A stretch of DNA of 62,504 nt from positions 1-62,504 of the forward strand of contig NZ_JAFBFA010000033.1 of NCBI RefSeq assembly GCF_016909015.1. Direction: 5' to 3'. Position 1 is the stretch's first letter. Each line of letters begins with the position of its first letter. The position numbers were made by a program, and so were the translations under genes. Origin of the DNA: Gracilibacillus alcaliphilus. Lineage in GTDB: Bacteria > Bacillota > Bacilli > Bacillales > Amphibacillaceae. The notes under the pieces are model-generated. The model saw nothing but the letters and a program-made list of their open reading frames with translations, searched no databases and was not told the DNA's origin. This document shows, piece by piece, positions 1-8,491 of the stretch.

Positions 1-1
1 C

Positions 2-30
2 TTGACTTACCTAATGTTTTTAATATTAAT
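2..30 (+). promoter_or_regulatory. Possible sigma-A-like promoter
   Basis: TTGACT at 2-7 and ATTAAT at 25-30, 17 nt apart, about 70 nt before the first ORF. The -10 is imperfect, so this is a weak call. Confidence 0.3.
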
Positions 31-98
31 CAATGAAAATTAGAGAAAAACAGCGATATTTTAAGAAAATGAAAGTATATTGAGGGAGGAAGGATACA

Positions 99-473
99 AT
101 GTATAATCAATCTGGAATGAATCCGCATAATCCGGCTAATGAATTCCCTGCTGATCAAAATAGGAATAATTTACACACAGACCATGTTTCACACCAGCAG
201 CAAATGCATGAGACATGTAAAAATCTCTATTTGCATTTTGTGCAATTTCAGACCATGGAAGGACAAATGTTGGACGGGATTATTGAGGATGTTGATGAGG
301 ATGGCGTAACGATGCTTATCCCAGACGGTGATGCAGAGAGTGCAGAAGGAATGGAACGCCAATTCGGCTATGGATATGGTGGTTTTTATTATCCATGGAG
401 ATTTCGCCGTTTTAGACGCTTTCGTTTCCCGTTCTTTGGCATAAGGCGTTTATTTTTCCCTTTTTATTATTAA
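99..473 (+). CDS. Small Arg/Phe/Tyr-rich hypothetical protein
   Basis: 124 residues; a gggagga ribosome binding site lies at 84-90. The first 45 residues are polar and rich in Asn, His and Gln. Residues about 45-85 form an acidic segment (IIEDVDEDGV and similar) that resembles a small beta-barrel in bacillar spore-surface proteins. The last 35 residues are Gly/Tyr then Arg/Phe-rich and end in FYY. No enzyme motif is visible. The adjacent YjcZ-type gene and the composition suggest a spore- or envelope-associated protein; that is inference. A hairpin follows at 486-519. Confidence 0.6.
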   Translation: MYNQSGMNPHNPANEFPADQNRNNLHTDHVSHQQQMHETCKNLYLHFVQFQTMEGQMLDGIIEDVDEDGVTMLIPDGDAESAEGMERQFGYGYGGFYYPWRFRRFRRFRFPFFGIRRLFFPFYY

Positions 474-485
474 CTTATAGAGAAT

Positions 486-519
486 GTTCAAAAAATCCGA
501 TTTGTTGGACTTTTTGAAC
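486..519 (+). terminator. Hairpin after the first gene
   Basis: Arms 486-498 (GTTCAAAAAATCC) and 507-519 (GGACTTTTTGAAC) pair with one mismatch, 13 nt after the stop codon. There is no long T tract, so termination efficiency is uncertain. Confidence 0.5.
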
Positions 520-533
520 ACGCAATTATGGAG

Positions 534-572
534 CAAAGTGCCTTATTTCCACTATGTGAAAGAGGCACTTTG
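534..572 (-). terminator. Hairpin between the convergent first gene and yjcZ-like gene
   Basis: Perfect 10-nt arms, CAAAGTGCCT at 534-543 and AGGCACTTTG at 563-572. It lies 20 nt beyond the stop of the minus-strand YjcZ gene. No clear T tract on either strand. Confidence 0.45.
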
Positions 573-591
573 TTTGACAGTCTATTTCTAT

Positions 592-699
592 TTAGTATCC
601 TTTAAAGCTGGTACCTACAATAATAAGCAGAATAAACAAAACAACGATCAGCGCAAATCCGCCGCCGTATCCGTATCCGCCACCTCCGTACTCAGACAT
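592..699 (-). CDS. YjcZ-family small sporulation protein
   Basis: 35 residues. A glycine/tyrosine-rich N-terminus (MSEYGGGGYGYGGGFA) is followed by one hydrophobic helix of Ile, Leu and Val and a short FKGY tail. This is the pattern of YjcZ/YizD-type peptides of Bacillus, tiny membrane peptides linked to sporulation. An aggagg ribosome binding site sits a few nt upstream of the ATG. The gene is easy to miss because of its length; the 88-codon frame on the opposite strand has no support. The function of the family is poorly known. Confidence 0.85.
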   Translation of the reverse strand: MSEYGGGGYGYGGGFALIVVLFILLIIVGTSFKGY

Positions 700-906
700 A
701 GATATCCTCCTTTCTCTTACCAAGCAACATCAAAATTTGATATTGTTTAGTTCTTACAGTCATACTATATTCCAAGTAGAAATAATGTGTATGGATAAGT
801 GGAGGAGGGGGGAAGCACAATTACGTCATGACTGCAAAAAAGAGAAATAAATTTATGTAATTGAGTCATACTATGCTTATGAATGATCAAATAAGGAGTT
901 TTCAAA

Positions 907-2409
907 ATGAAAAAGCAGTCAATTTGGCAAGAGATATCTATGAGCACTTTTCCACGTTTATCGGAAAGCAAGCAATCTGAGGTTGCTGTGATTGGTGCTG
1001 GAATAACAGGGATTACAACCGCTTATTTACTAGCAAAGCAAGGACTTCAAGTCATATTAATTGATCGTGATAAACTTGCAGGGAAGACAACTGGGCATAC
1101 CACAGCAAAGATTACGATTCAGCATGGAGATATTTATCATAAATTAATTCAAGATTTTGGAGTTGAAACAGCTTCTCAATACAAGGATAGTCAGTTAGAA
1201 GCGTTCGCGAGCATTTGTGATATTATTCAAACGAATCAGATCCAGTGCAGCTTCCGTGAAGAGGATTCGTTTTTATTTACAGATACAACAGAAAATGTAC
1301 CTAAATTGGAAAAGGAATATGAAGCCTACCAGCAGTTAGGGCTAGATGGAGAATTACTTCCTTCCATTCCGTTTGATATACCGGTATTACAAGCATTGAA
1401 ATTAAGAAAACAGGCGAATTTTCACCCAATTGCTTATTTAAACTACTTAATAGAGCAATTAAAGGCCATGAATGTAGAAATATACGAAAACACATTAGCC
1501 ATCGATATCGAAGAAGGAGAAAATCCAGTGATTCAGACGGCAGACGGCCGTGTTACCTGTCAACACGCAGTTATTGCTACACATTTTCCGATGTACGACC
1601 CTTTAAAAATGTTTAGCATCAAGACCTACCCCAGCCGTTCCTATGTGACGGCTTTTGAATCGCAGCAACCCTATCCCGGAGGAATGTATTTAAGTATTGA
1701 TGATGAAATGAAGCTTTCTCTGCGTTCTATAACGGTCGATAACAAGGAATATTGGCTGTTTGGCGGAGAATCCTATAAAACAGGACAGTATGCAAAAGAA
1801 ACTAGTCCTTATGACGAATTAACCAAGTATGCGATGGATCATCTACAAGCAAAAGAACCAGCCTATCAATGGTCTGCGCAAGATTATATCCCGCCAGATC
1901 ACATTCCTTATATCGGAAGGGCGAAGGAGGATTATCCTAATATTTACCTAGCAACAGCCTTTCGTAAGTGGGGCATGACCAACAGTATGGTAGCGGCAAA
2001 ATTAATAACAGATTTGATCCTGAAGCATGATAGTCCATATGAAGACCTATATAAGCCAAATCGCTTTCATGCCAATCCAGATTTAAAACAATTAACGAAA
2101 AATGGAGCAAATGTGGCAAAGGAATTTATTCAGGGGAAAATTCAGGTAAATGATGAATCGATCGATGATCTAAAGCCTGGACAAGCAAAGAAAATCAGAG
2201 ATGACAATGGCCAAATTATCGGAGTCTACCGAGATGATCAACATCAATTACATGGTGTTGACACAACATGTACACATTTAGGCTGTGAAGTAAATTGGAA
2301 TCAAAGTGAGACATGCTGGGATTGCCCATGTCATGGGTCAAGATATGATATCGATGGGAATGTGTTAGAAGGACCGGCCATTCGAAATTTAACTAAAAAA
2401 GAGATGTAA
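907..2409 (+). CDS. yhfW: FAD-dependent oxidoreductase with C-terminal Rieske domain (YhfW-like)
   Basis: 500 residues with an aaggag site upstream. The N-terminus has a dinucleotide-binding fold (VAVIGAGITGITTAYLL, about residues 27-43) of the DAO family of FAD oxidoreductases. The C-terminal 70 residues form a Rieske [2Fe-2S] domain with ligands C455, H457, C473 and H476 in CTHLGC and CPCHGS boxes. Domain order and length match B. subtilis YhfW, a cytosolic redox protein of unknown substrate. It stands alone and is followed by a strong terminator. The family is secure; the symbol is by resemblance. Confidence 0.88.
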   Translation: MKKQSIWQEISMSTFPRLSESKQSEVAVIGAGITGITTAYLLAKQGLQVILIDRDKLAGKTTGHTTAKITIQHGDIYHKLIQDFGVETASQYKDSQLEAFASICDIIQTNQIQCSFREEDSFLFTDTTENVPKLEKEYEAYQQLGLDGELLPSIPFDIPVLQALKLRKQANFHPIAYLNYLIEQLKAMNVEIYENTLAIDIEEGENPVIQTADGRVTCQHAVIATHFPMYDPLKMFSIKTYPSRSYVTAFESQQPYPGGMYLSIDDEMKLSLRSITVDNKEYWLFGGESYKTGQYAKETSPYDELTKYAMDHLQAKEPAYQWSAQDYIPPDHIPYIGRAKEDYPNIYLATAFRKWGMTNSMVAAKLITDLILKHDSPYEDLYKPNRFHANPDLKQLTKNGANVAKEFIQGKIQVNDESIDDLKPGQAKKIRDDNGQIIGVYRDDQHQLHGVDTTCTHLGCEVNWNQSETCWDCPCHGSRYDIDGNVLEGPAIRNLTKKEM

Positions 2410-2434
2410 TTGCATGTGAATTTTTATCATTATT

Positions 2435-2477
2435 AAAGAAAACGGCTTAGAGAAGCAAAATCAAGGCCGTTTTCTTT
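2435..2477 (+). terminator. Rho-independent terminator of the yhfW-like gene
   Basis: Perfect 12-nt arms, AAAGAAAACGGC at 2435-2446 and GCCGTTTTCTTT at 2466-2477, 25 nt after the stop. Confidence 0.8.
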
Positions 2478-2765
2478 GTTATAGAAGAGTGTGATGAGAC
2501 AGTATGTTGATGATAATTTGATGGTTTAACATATCTAATTAATGATTGATGAACCGAATTTTGAATTATGAAATGAGCTGTGGAATTTAATTTGTTTACC
2601 AAGACAATTTTTTTCTTAAGTAGTCTAAAAATTTTATTTTGTCTCATTATCACTAGTATACTTTTTAAATGAGACAGGATTTTTGTTAGTTTTACAATTA
2701 CCTATAATTTATATTATGTCTACTAGAATTTTTTCAAAGAAAATAGGTTGTTTTATTACAACCAT
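2478..2765. other. AT-rich gap without a recognisable gene
   Basis: Stop codons are frequent in all frames. A 68-codon minus-strand frame overlapping the terminator at 2435-2477 has no ribosome binding site and no family likeness. Confidence 0.5.
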
Positions 2766-2945
2766 TCAAGCAAAATGTATACTATGCTCTATCACGCCAT
2801 TAATAAATAGATTGTTCTCTCGGGCAAACTTTTTAATATCAGTTAACAATTCTTCATCATAAGTAGTTTTAAATGGAATCCGATAAGTGATTGAGATGCA
2901 TTTTCCGTTCTTTAGCAATATCTTTAAAGTGAATTTATCATACAC
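2766..2945 (-). CDS. Small ORF downstream of, and in frame with, the XerS-type recombinase
   Basis: A 59-residue frame that can start with GTG at 2945, only two codons after the TGA that ends the recombinase and in the same reading frame. It is rich in Lys and Ile and contains FTLKILLKNGKCISITYRIP and ARENNLFINGVIEHSI. No strong ribosome binding site is visible. It could be a separate translationally coupled peptide or the former C-terminal extension of the recombinase behind a stop codon. The family is not recognised. Confidence 0.45.
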   Translation of the reverse strand: MYDKFTLKILLKNGKCISITYRIPFKTTYDEELLTDIKKFARENNLFINGVIEHSIHFA

Positions 2946-2951
2946 GGATAA

Positions 2952-4037
2952 TCATTCATCATCTTTAGGTATATCCATCTTATTTACGGCATTTTTCAAA
3001 TCATCATTGTTAATATGCGTATAAATCATCGTCGTTTGTATCGATGAATGTCCGAGTTGGCGCCTTAACTTTGGTACATCATTAATTTCATTGTGATACC
3101 TCGTTGCAAATGAATGCCTTAATTTATGAACAGATAATGATGGTTTTCCGAAAGCATTGGCGTATTTTTCTATTAATTTTTCAATAGAGCGTGCGGTTAG
3201 TCGCCTTGGCGTTCCTTTTGGTCCCATTGCAGCGGCAATAAATAAAGCTTTATTCGTTTTTTCAACATGATAACGCTCCGATCTGATTTGTAAATATTCG
3301 TCTAAGTCATCCATCGCTTGCTTACTGAAATAAACATATTGTTCTTTGTTTCCTTTACGAATAACACGTGCAGTAAATTTGCTGTGGTCAATATCATCTA
3401 AATCTAGGTTCACTACCTCTGAAAGTCGTAATCCAGATCCTAAAATAAGTGAGACAATAGCTGTATCACGCTCACGGTTTAGGAGGTGAAAGTTTGCGAG
3501 TTTTTTATTGTCTTTATAAAGCTCACCATAGTCAAAGGCAACAAATTGGCGAAATCGTTCATATTCATCACCAATTAAAATTTTCCCTTCCATTTTATTT
3601 GCAGTTGTTTCCATGCTTTCTTTTATATCATTGAATTCAAGCTTTGCCATCACATTTCGTTTTAAATATGGTTGTAAATCACGTGTTTCAGCAATGTTTT
3701 GCAAGTAATTGAATAGCGACTTTAAAGCAGATAGCTTTCGGTTAATCGTGAGTTCTTTGTTATCTAATTGGTATTGAAGAAAATTCAAAAATCCTTCAGC
3801 TTCCTGAACAGTTAGTGATTCAAGTAACTCAAGCGGCAGGTCTTTTAGTTCACCGGAATAGAAATTTTCGGCAACAAGCCAATTGAAAAAGATTTTATAA
3901 TCGTGTGCATAATTGAGCAGTGAAGCTGCTGATAATTTTCGTTTTTTGTGGTTAATATATTCCTCAACATACCAGGGCAGCTCTTTGAGAAGTGCTTGAA
4001 GTTTATTGTATAGTTGCTGCTTAGAACGATTTTCCAT
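2952..4037 (-). CDS. xerS: Tyrosine recombinase, XerS type
   Basis: 361 residues, the length of streptococcal XerS. An N-terminal SAM-like core-binding domain (about 20-130) precedes the catalytic domain. The catalytic set is visible: R204 (GSGLRLSEV), K228 (RKGNKEQ), H304 and R307 (HKLRHSF), H330 (LGHSS) and nucleophile Y339. XerS acts alone on a dif-type site, whereas most Bacillaceae use a XerC/XerD-like pair, so this is probably an accessory recombinase. No phage genes flank it. A repeat cluster lies 50-100 nt upstream. Family call is secure; role in dimer resolution is not shown. Confidence 0.85.
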   Translation of the reverse strand: MENRSKQQLYNKLQALLKELPWYVEEYINHKKRKLSAASLLNYAHDYKIFFNWLVAENFYSGELKDLPLELLESLTVQEAEGFLNFLQYQLDNKELTINRKLSALKSLFNYLQNIAETRDLQPYLKRNVMAKLEFNDIKESMETTANKMEGKILIGDEYERFRQFVAFDYGELYKDNKKLANFHLLNRERDTAIVSLILGSGLRLSEVVNLDLDDIDHSKFTARVIRKGNKEQYVYFSKQAMDDLDEYLQIRSERYHVEKTNKALFIAAAMGPKGTPRRLTARSIEKLIEKYANAFGKPSLSVHKLRHSFATRYHNEINDVPKLRRQLGHSSIQTTMIYTHINNDDLKNAVNKMDIPKDDE

Positions 4038-4086
4038 TTAGATCACCTCATGGGTAGATTTTACAAGAATTTAATCAGAATTGCAA

Positions 4087-4134
4087 TTTATTACGTCAAA
4101 TTTATATTTTACGTAATAAAATATGTTATGTAAT
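4087..4134. repeat. Inverted repeat cluster upstream of xerS (possible recombinase site or operator)
   Basis: TTTATTACGT (4087-4096) and ACGTAATAAA (4111-4120) are perfect inverted arms 14 nt apart. A third half-site-like element, TTATGTAAT, follows at 4126-4134. Streptococcal difSL lies next to xerS, so this could be a recombination site; an operator for the gene is equally possible. Confidence 0.45.
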
Positions 4135-4498
4135 ATATTTCGATATTATTTCTTTTATATAACTTCCCTCTTCTTTATTGGTTTGTTTCAGATCCATAAG
4201 TACATTGGGAAATTCAATAGTACTTGATTTAATAAGTTTAACACTATGCATTTCAATTAAATCTTTTTTTAATATTTTACTATTTAAAAATATAGACTAA
4301 GAGAAACAGCTTCTGTGTTTTAGATGATGACTTAATTCTTCGAAGATTGATTATTAAATGAATCAATCTTCCATCTTTTTGAAGTTACGACAGCCTTTTA
4401 ATTACAACTCGTAAATAATCACGCAGGATTCAATCTGTTTTCTTCCATCTCCAACATACGTCTCCATGCGGATAAAATGACACCATAAAGTATCATAA
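4135..4498. other. Decayed AT-rich region
   Basis: No intact gene. A minus-strand frame ending at 4419 (ILYGVILSAWRRMLEMEENR) may be the displaced C-terminus of the transporter fragment to its right, but it is not in a continuous frame. Confidence 0.35.
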
Positions 4499-4728
4499 TT
4501 ACACTGCAACTAATGCAATAATTCCAATTACAACAATAAACATAAATGCTGTTCTGCATCCTAATTGAAGACCAAAGAATGTTCCCAGAGGTACACCGGT
4601 TGCGGTTGAAATAGATAAGCCTGCCAATACAATAGAAATTGCCCCTGCCTTACGATTAGCCGGTACTAAATCGGCAGCGATTAATGTTCCGATTGACATA
4701 AACACACCGTGGGAAGAAACGAACCAGT
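4499..4728 (-). pseudogene. MFS transporter fragment
   Basis: About 75 codons of a drug-type MFS permease, including HGVFMSIGTLIAADLVP and KAGAISIVLAG, motifs of the YdhP/AraJ-like branch around helices 4-5. N- and C-terminal thirds are missing. It abuts an HxlR C-terminal fragment on the opposite strand, so one deletion has probably removed the promoter region and both N-termini of a divergent MFS/hxlR pair. Confidence 0.75.
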
Positions 4729-4800
4729 GAATTAGAAGACGATGGTATTATCAATCGTTTTGTCTATCATCAAATCCCTCCAAAAGTAGAATATGAATAA
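4729..4800 (+). pseudogene. HxlR-family regulator, C-terminal fragment
   Basis: 24 codons read ELEDDGIINRFVYHQIPPKVEYE then stop. They match the wing of the HxlR winged helix and the intact paralogue at 8492-8848 (EADGIVERKEYPQIPPKVEY). Confidence 0.7.
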
Positions 4801-4891
4801 GGCTTTGAATATGAAATGAAGAAGAAAAGAAGCAATTTCTTTCCATTCCTTCATTAAGCCAGTGATTCCATACATTCTATAGGCTTCAACT

Positions 4892-4934
4892 AAAAAAGGA
4901 CCACTTATATCTTAACTAGGAGATAACAAGTGGT
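4892..4934 (-). terminator. Terminator of the MFS gene
   Basis: Hairpin built on CCACTTAT (from 4901) and ACAAGTGG (to 4933), followed on the minus strand by a T-rich run (ccttttttag). Confidence 0.7.
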
Positions 4935-4977
4935 TTATTTTTAGGTTACATCGGATAAAATAGGATGTTATTTGCTC

Positions 4978-6117
4978 TCATCTAGTTTGTAGTTTGAATG
5001 TCAACAATGCGGACAATAGATAAATAACAGCGCATAATATACCTACAGCAATAAAGGAATATATATTTAAAAGCGTAATACTAATCATGCTCAAAATTGT
5101 TGCTCCAAAATACATGGCTGAACTATTTAAAGACATCACCGTTGTTCGGATTTGGTCATCCTGATTGGACATATAGGTATTAATAATATTTTGACCGAAT
5201 GCATAAGAAAAAGACCAAATAATGTTTAACAGGATAGAAACGTAAAGCAGCTTATCATTAATCGTTAAAAATAAGATGGAGAATAAGGAAACAATAGATA
5301 CTGCCAACAATAGTCGTTTTTTATTATGCGGCCTCCCCATCACTTTTCCACTAATAATACTGCCCAAAACACTTGCAATACCTGCAAACAATAGAATTCC
5401 GCCAATAAAGGAAGCTGACAAATTGTAATATTGGTTATAATAAATACCTATAATTGAAAAAATAGCCTCCAATCCCCCATAATACATAAAGGAAATCAGT
5501 AATGTACGTGTAACAATCCGATTGGAAAGTGCATTTTTTATCATTTTGACCACAGAACTGGAAGTTGTCGATTTAAATCGAGGTATAAATGTTCTAGTAA
5601 CAATGAGCATCACTACCCCTACTATGCCAATCGTAAAAAATGGAACTCTCCAATTAAACATATCTGTGATAAATCCCGCAATAGGGATTCCGATAACGGT
5701 TGGCAGTATCAAAGCTGCAGTAACAGAACCCATCACCTTTCCTCTTTGTTCATACGTTACCACTTCCCCCACAATTGAATAGACCGTGGGCTGAATTAAT
5801 GCCGCTCCCAGCCCTGCTAAAACCCTGAACCCAATCAACACAACTAATGAATTAGACAATCCTGTAACAAAAGTTGCGATGGAAAAGATGGTGATTCCAA
5901 CTAACAGTATTTTCTTTTTCCCCACTCTATCCGATATGCTTCCAGTGATAAGCCCGAATAAAGCGTATGCCAGAGCATAAGATATAAATAGTACTCCGCT
6001 GATTTCCATATTTATATTCAAGCTCTCGCTTATCGCCGGCAGCATTGGTACTGTAACAATCAAATCAAAACCGACCAAAAAAGATAATACACATAAAACA
6101 GTAATCATTTTTCTCAA
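4978..6117 (-). CDS. MFS drug-type efflux transporter (DHA1)
   Basis: 379 residues, 12 predicted membrane helices. The signature loop between helices 2 and 3 is GSISDRVGKKKILLVG, and helix 5 carries a GIPIAGFI motif-C-like stretch. Start is TTG at 6117 with a gagggg site 9-11 nt upstream; the in-frame ATG at 6108 is too far from that site. It lies downstream of a marR gene with an 18-nt palindrome between them, so it is probably derepressed by a MarR ligand. A fragment of a close paralogue lies at 25992-26295. Substrate unknown. Confidence 0.85.
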   Translation of the reverse strand: MRKMITVLCVLSFLVGFDLIVTVPMLPAISESLNINMEISGVLFISYALAYALFGLITGSISDRVGKKKILLVGITIFSIATFVTGLSNSLVVLIGFRVLAGLGAALIQPTVYSIVGEVVTYEQRGKVMGSVTAALILPTVIGIPIAGFITDMFNWRVPFFTIGIVGVVMLIVTRTFIPRFKSTTSSSVVKMIKNALSNRIVTRTLLISFMYYGGLEAIFSIIGIYYNQYYNLSASFIGGILLFAGIASVLGSIISGKVMGRPHNKKRLLLAVSIVSLFSILFLTINDKLLYVSILLNIIWSFSYAFGQNIINTYMSNQDDQIRTTVMSLNSSAMYFGATILSMISITLLNIYSFIAVGILCAVIYLLSALLTFKLQTR

Positions 6118-6152
6118 TTATTGTTCCCCCTCAAAATAAATTAACCAATTAA

Positions 6153-6170
6153 TAGTTAAGCACTTAACTA
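6153..6170. promoter_or_regulatory. MarR operator upstream of the MFS gene
   Basis: Palindrome TAGTTAAGCACTTAACTA, 8-nt arms around a 2-nt centre, 36 nt upstream of the TTG start. A near-identical site lies upstream of the marR gene at 6702-6719. Confidence 0.75.
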
Positions 6171-6206
6171 TAAGCGAAAATGAAACCCTATTCTCTCAAA
6201 TAGGGA

Positions 6207-6635
6207 TTATAAGCGCGCCATCTTAGCTAATAACTGTGCCTTCTCACCTTTATTTAAGCTGCTGAATAAGTCTTTTACAACTTCTTCATAAATCGGCCAT
6301 GCTTTTGCCAGGATCTTTTTCCCCTCTTCCGTCATGGTCACTTTAATTCGTCTGCGGTCATTTTCATCAAATGTTCTTTTGATATAATGCAATTTTTCTA
6401 ATGCACGTAATAAGCCGCTGATATTTGACCTAGTGACAGTCAATTCATCACTTAGCTCAGAAGGCAATGCTTCATAATTTCTTACTTCCAGCATGTATAA
6501 TAAACATAGCCTGCCTAAATTCAAATCAAATATTTTAATCTTTGAATCGAGTATTTTTGTTAGTTTATTTGTTTTTTGATGTAATGTAAGAAAGAGTTCT
6601 ATCTCGATATCCGGATTATCGAGCGGGTTTGTCAT
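6207..6635 (-). CDS. MarR-family regulator
   Basis: 142 residues. The winged helix spans about residues 50-110 (SDELTVTRSNISGLLRALEKLHYI, then FDENDRRRIKVTMTEEGKK, the typical wing DxRxxx). Flanking helices form the dimer interface. Two copies of one palindrome bracket the gene, which suggests autoregulation and repression of the downstream MFS exporter. Ligand unknown. Confidence 0.88.
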   Translation of the reverse strand: MTNPLDNPDIEIELFLTLHQKTNKLTKILDSKIKIFDLNLGRLCLLYMLEVRNYEALPSELSDELTVTRSNISGLLRALEKLHYIKRTFDENDRRRIKVTMTEEGKKILAKAWPIYEEVVKDLFSSLNKGEKAQLLAKMARL

Positions 6636-6701
6636 ATGTAACGCATCTCCTTTCCGACAAATGATTGAGTTTATTATAACAGCAAATAATTCATTGTCAA
6701 A

Positions 6702-6719
6702 TAGTTAAGTGCTTAATTA
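6702..6719. promoter_or_regulatory. MarR operator upstream of marR
   Basis: TAGTTAAGTGCTTAATTA, matching the site at 6153-6170 at nearly every position, 67 nt upstream of the marR start. Confidence 0.75.
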
Positions 6720-6860
6720 TTTTTTTTTTCGACCTTCACCATTGCCAAACGTTAAAAATTCCTCTGTTCGTACTTGCTATGATAACTATGTTATCTTGTA
6801 TATTTTTCAAATTCAATCTCTCCTTCGGTCTTCTCCCCTTCCCTCATAACGTTTCATTGG

Positions 6861-7421
6861 TTAATTTCTAATCGTTTTTAAAGCTGTTGACCAGGCTACA
6901 ACTTCATTCAACATCGTTTGGACTGTTTCTTCATGAAACCCTGCAGGCTTAAAACTGCTCATATTTTCAAAATCAGTAAAAAGACTTAATGCAGGTTGTG
7001 TACCAACTGTCGCAACCTTAGGTACGGTCAGCGTCAACCTTAAATTATTAGCAGCTGTTACTCCGAGTGAAGAACCGTAGCTTACAATACCAGCTGCTTT
7101 ATTATTCCACTCAGTATATAGATAATCAATGGCATCTTTCAAGGCTGAAGTAATACCTTTATTATATTCAGGTGTGACAAAAACAAATCCGTCCAATTCT
7201 TTAACCTTATCCGACCAGACATTCACTTCTGGCGTCTCATAACTTTCTGACATCACCGCTGGAATAGTCTCATTAAATTTTGGCAAGTTATATTCTTTAA
7301 TATCTACCAATTCAAATGTGGCATCGGTCCTTTTATTTGCGATGCCCATTACCTACTCAGCAACTTGTAAATTGACTCGTGCTTCTCTTGTACTTCCTGT
7401 AATAATACCGATTTTAACCAA
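6861..7421 (-). pseudogene. NADPH-dependent FMN reductase with an in-frame TAG
   Basis: Full frame would start with TTG at 7421 after an aggaggaataaca site and begin VKIGIITGSTREARVNLQVAE. Codon 23 is TAG (7353-7355) where family members have Trp; the frame then continues unbroken for 164 codons. The flavodoxin-like fold is clear (GFVFVTPEYNKGITSALKDAIDYL, then AAGIVSYGSSLG). A restart at the ATG at 7349 would lack the phosphate-binding loop GSTR, so the product is probably inactive. It is divergent from a broken TetR gene. Confidence 0.8.
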
Positions 7422-7452
7422 TGTTATTCCTCCTAAATAGTTACTTCAAAAT

Positions 7453-7484
7453 ATACTTTACATCTTACTTTGAAGGTAAAGTAT
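7453..7484. promoter_or_regulatory. Inverted repeat between FMN reductase and TetR genes
   Basis: Perfect 9-nt arms ATACTTTAC (7453-7461) and GTAAAGTAT (7476-7484) in the divergent intergenic region. Likely TetR operator. Confidence 0.55.
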
Positions 7485-7602
7485 TTGCTTACAATTGCAT
7501 TCTATAACATAATGAAACTTATAAATACCAATAGTTTTAGAGATGTGTTGCTTTTACAACACACTTTATAAATTGTATGAAAAATATGGGAGAGTGACTT
7601 AT

Positions 7603-8159
7603 ATGACTGATTCTGTAAAGGAAGATCCTCGAGTACTCCGCACACAAAAAATGATTAAGAATTCCTTCTATGATCTCTCAAATAAAAAAGAATTTGTTGA
7701 CATAACAATCAAGGATATCACCGAAGAAGCAATGATTAACCGTGCAACTTTTTATTATCATTTTGAAGATAAATTTGACTTATTAAATAAAAGTTATCTG
7801 AAATATTTCATGTTCATTTGAATGATTCAATGTTTAAAAATAGATTATTAGATGAAGAGGCTGTTACTAGTATTTTTCTTGCTATAATTAAATTTCAAGA
7901 ATCCTTGCCTGCTCGTTGTCAAAAAGGATATGAACAAGAGACCGGGACTTTTATCAGAAAAAAACTAGAAAATCTATTTTATAATATGTTAGAAGGTCAT
8001 TATTCCTCCGAAAAAAAACAAGCATTAAAGATGAAGGCTGTTATGTTAAGCTGGGGTATCTATGGTGCTTCTGTGGAATGGAAGGAAAACGGACAGCACG
8101 TAACACCAGAAAAATTTATTTACTCAACCATACCTTATATATTGTCAGGAATCTCTTGA
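7603..8159 (+). pseudogene. TetR-family regulator, frameshifted
   Basis: Starts MTDSVKEDPRVLRTQKMIK with a normal TetR helix-turn-helix (FVDITIKDITEEAMINRATFYYHF). Frame is lost near 7800-7810: one frame ends YLKYFMFI-stop, while the next frame gives FHVHLNDSMFKNRLL and runs to 8159 with the usual C-terminal ligand-binding helices (ending IPYILSGIS). One inserted or deleted base explains this. Confidence 0.8.
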
Positions 8160-8173
8160 ACATTAGAAAAACG

Positions 8174-8441
8174 CCATTTGTGGTGAAAATCATTCACTTT
8201 CCCCTGAGAGATACGAACACCTACGATAACGTCTGAACCAACTGCTGTACGAATGGCATGTAAAACTTCTACAGTAAGACGAATACGATTTTTTCTGTTG
8301 AATCACCATATTCATCGGTTCGTTGATTGGTATAATCTGTTACAAATTGATTAAGCAATATCCATTTGCCCCATGTACCTCTACTCCGTCAAATCCTGCC
8401 TCTTTTGCACGGAGAGCAGCCTGAACAAAAGCGGAAGCTGA
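8174..8441 (-). pseudogene. Old yellow enzyme fragment
   Basis: Reading leftward across at least two frameshifts gives AFVQAALRAKEAGFDGVEVHGANGY, then TDYTNQRTDEYGDST and IRLTVEVLHAIRTAVGSDV, a central block of NADH:flavin oxidoreductases (substrate-binding HGAN). Both ends are missing. An intact homologue lies at 9465-10517. Confidence 0.8.
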
Positions 8442-8491
8442 TCAGAATGGAATATCTAACAAAAAAATATAGGCGTAAGGAGAGAAATTGT

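Noticed and set aside
484..750. 88-codon plus-strand frame
   Set aside because: It crosses two hairpins and runs antisense to the convincing YjcZ-type gene; no ribosome binding site.
2952..4037. Prophage or integrative element integrase
   Set aside because: No phage, conjugation or attachment-site genes are nearby, and the sequence matches XerS.
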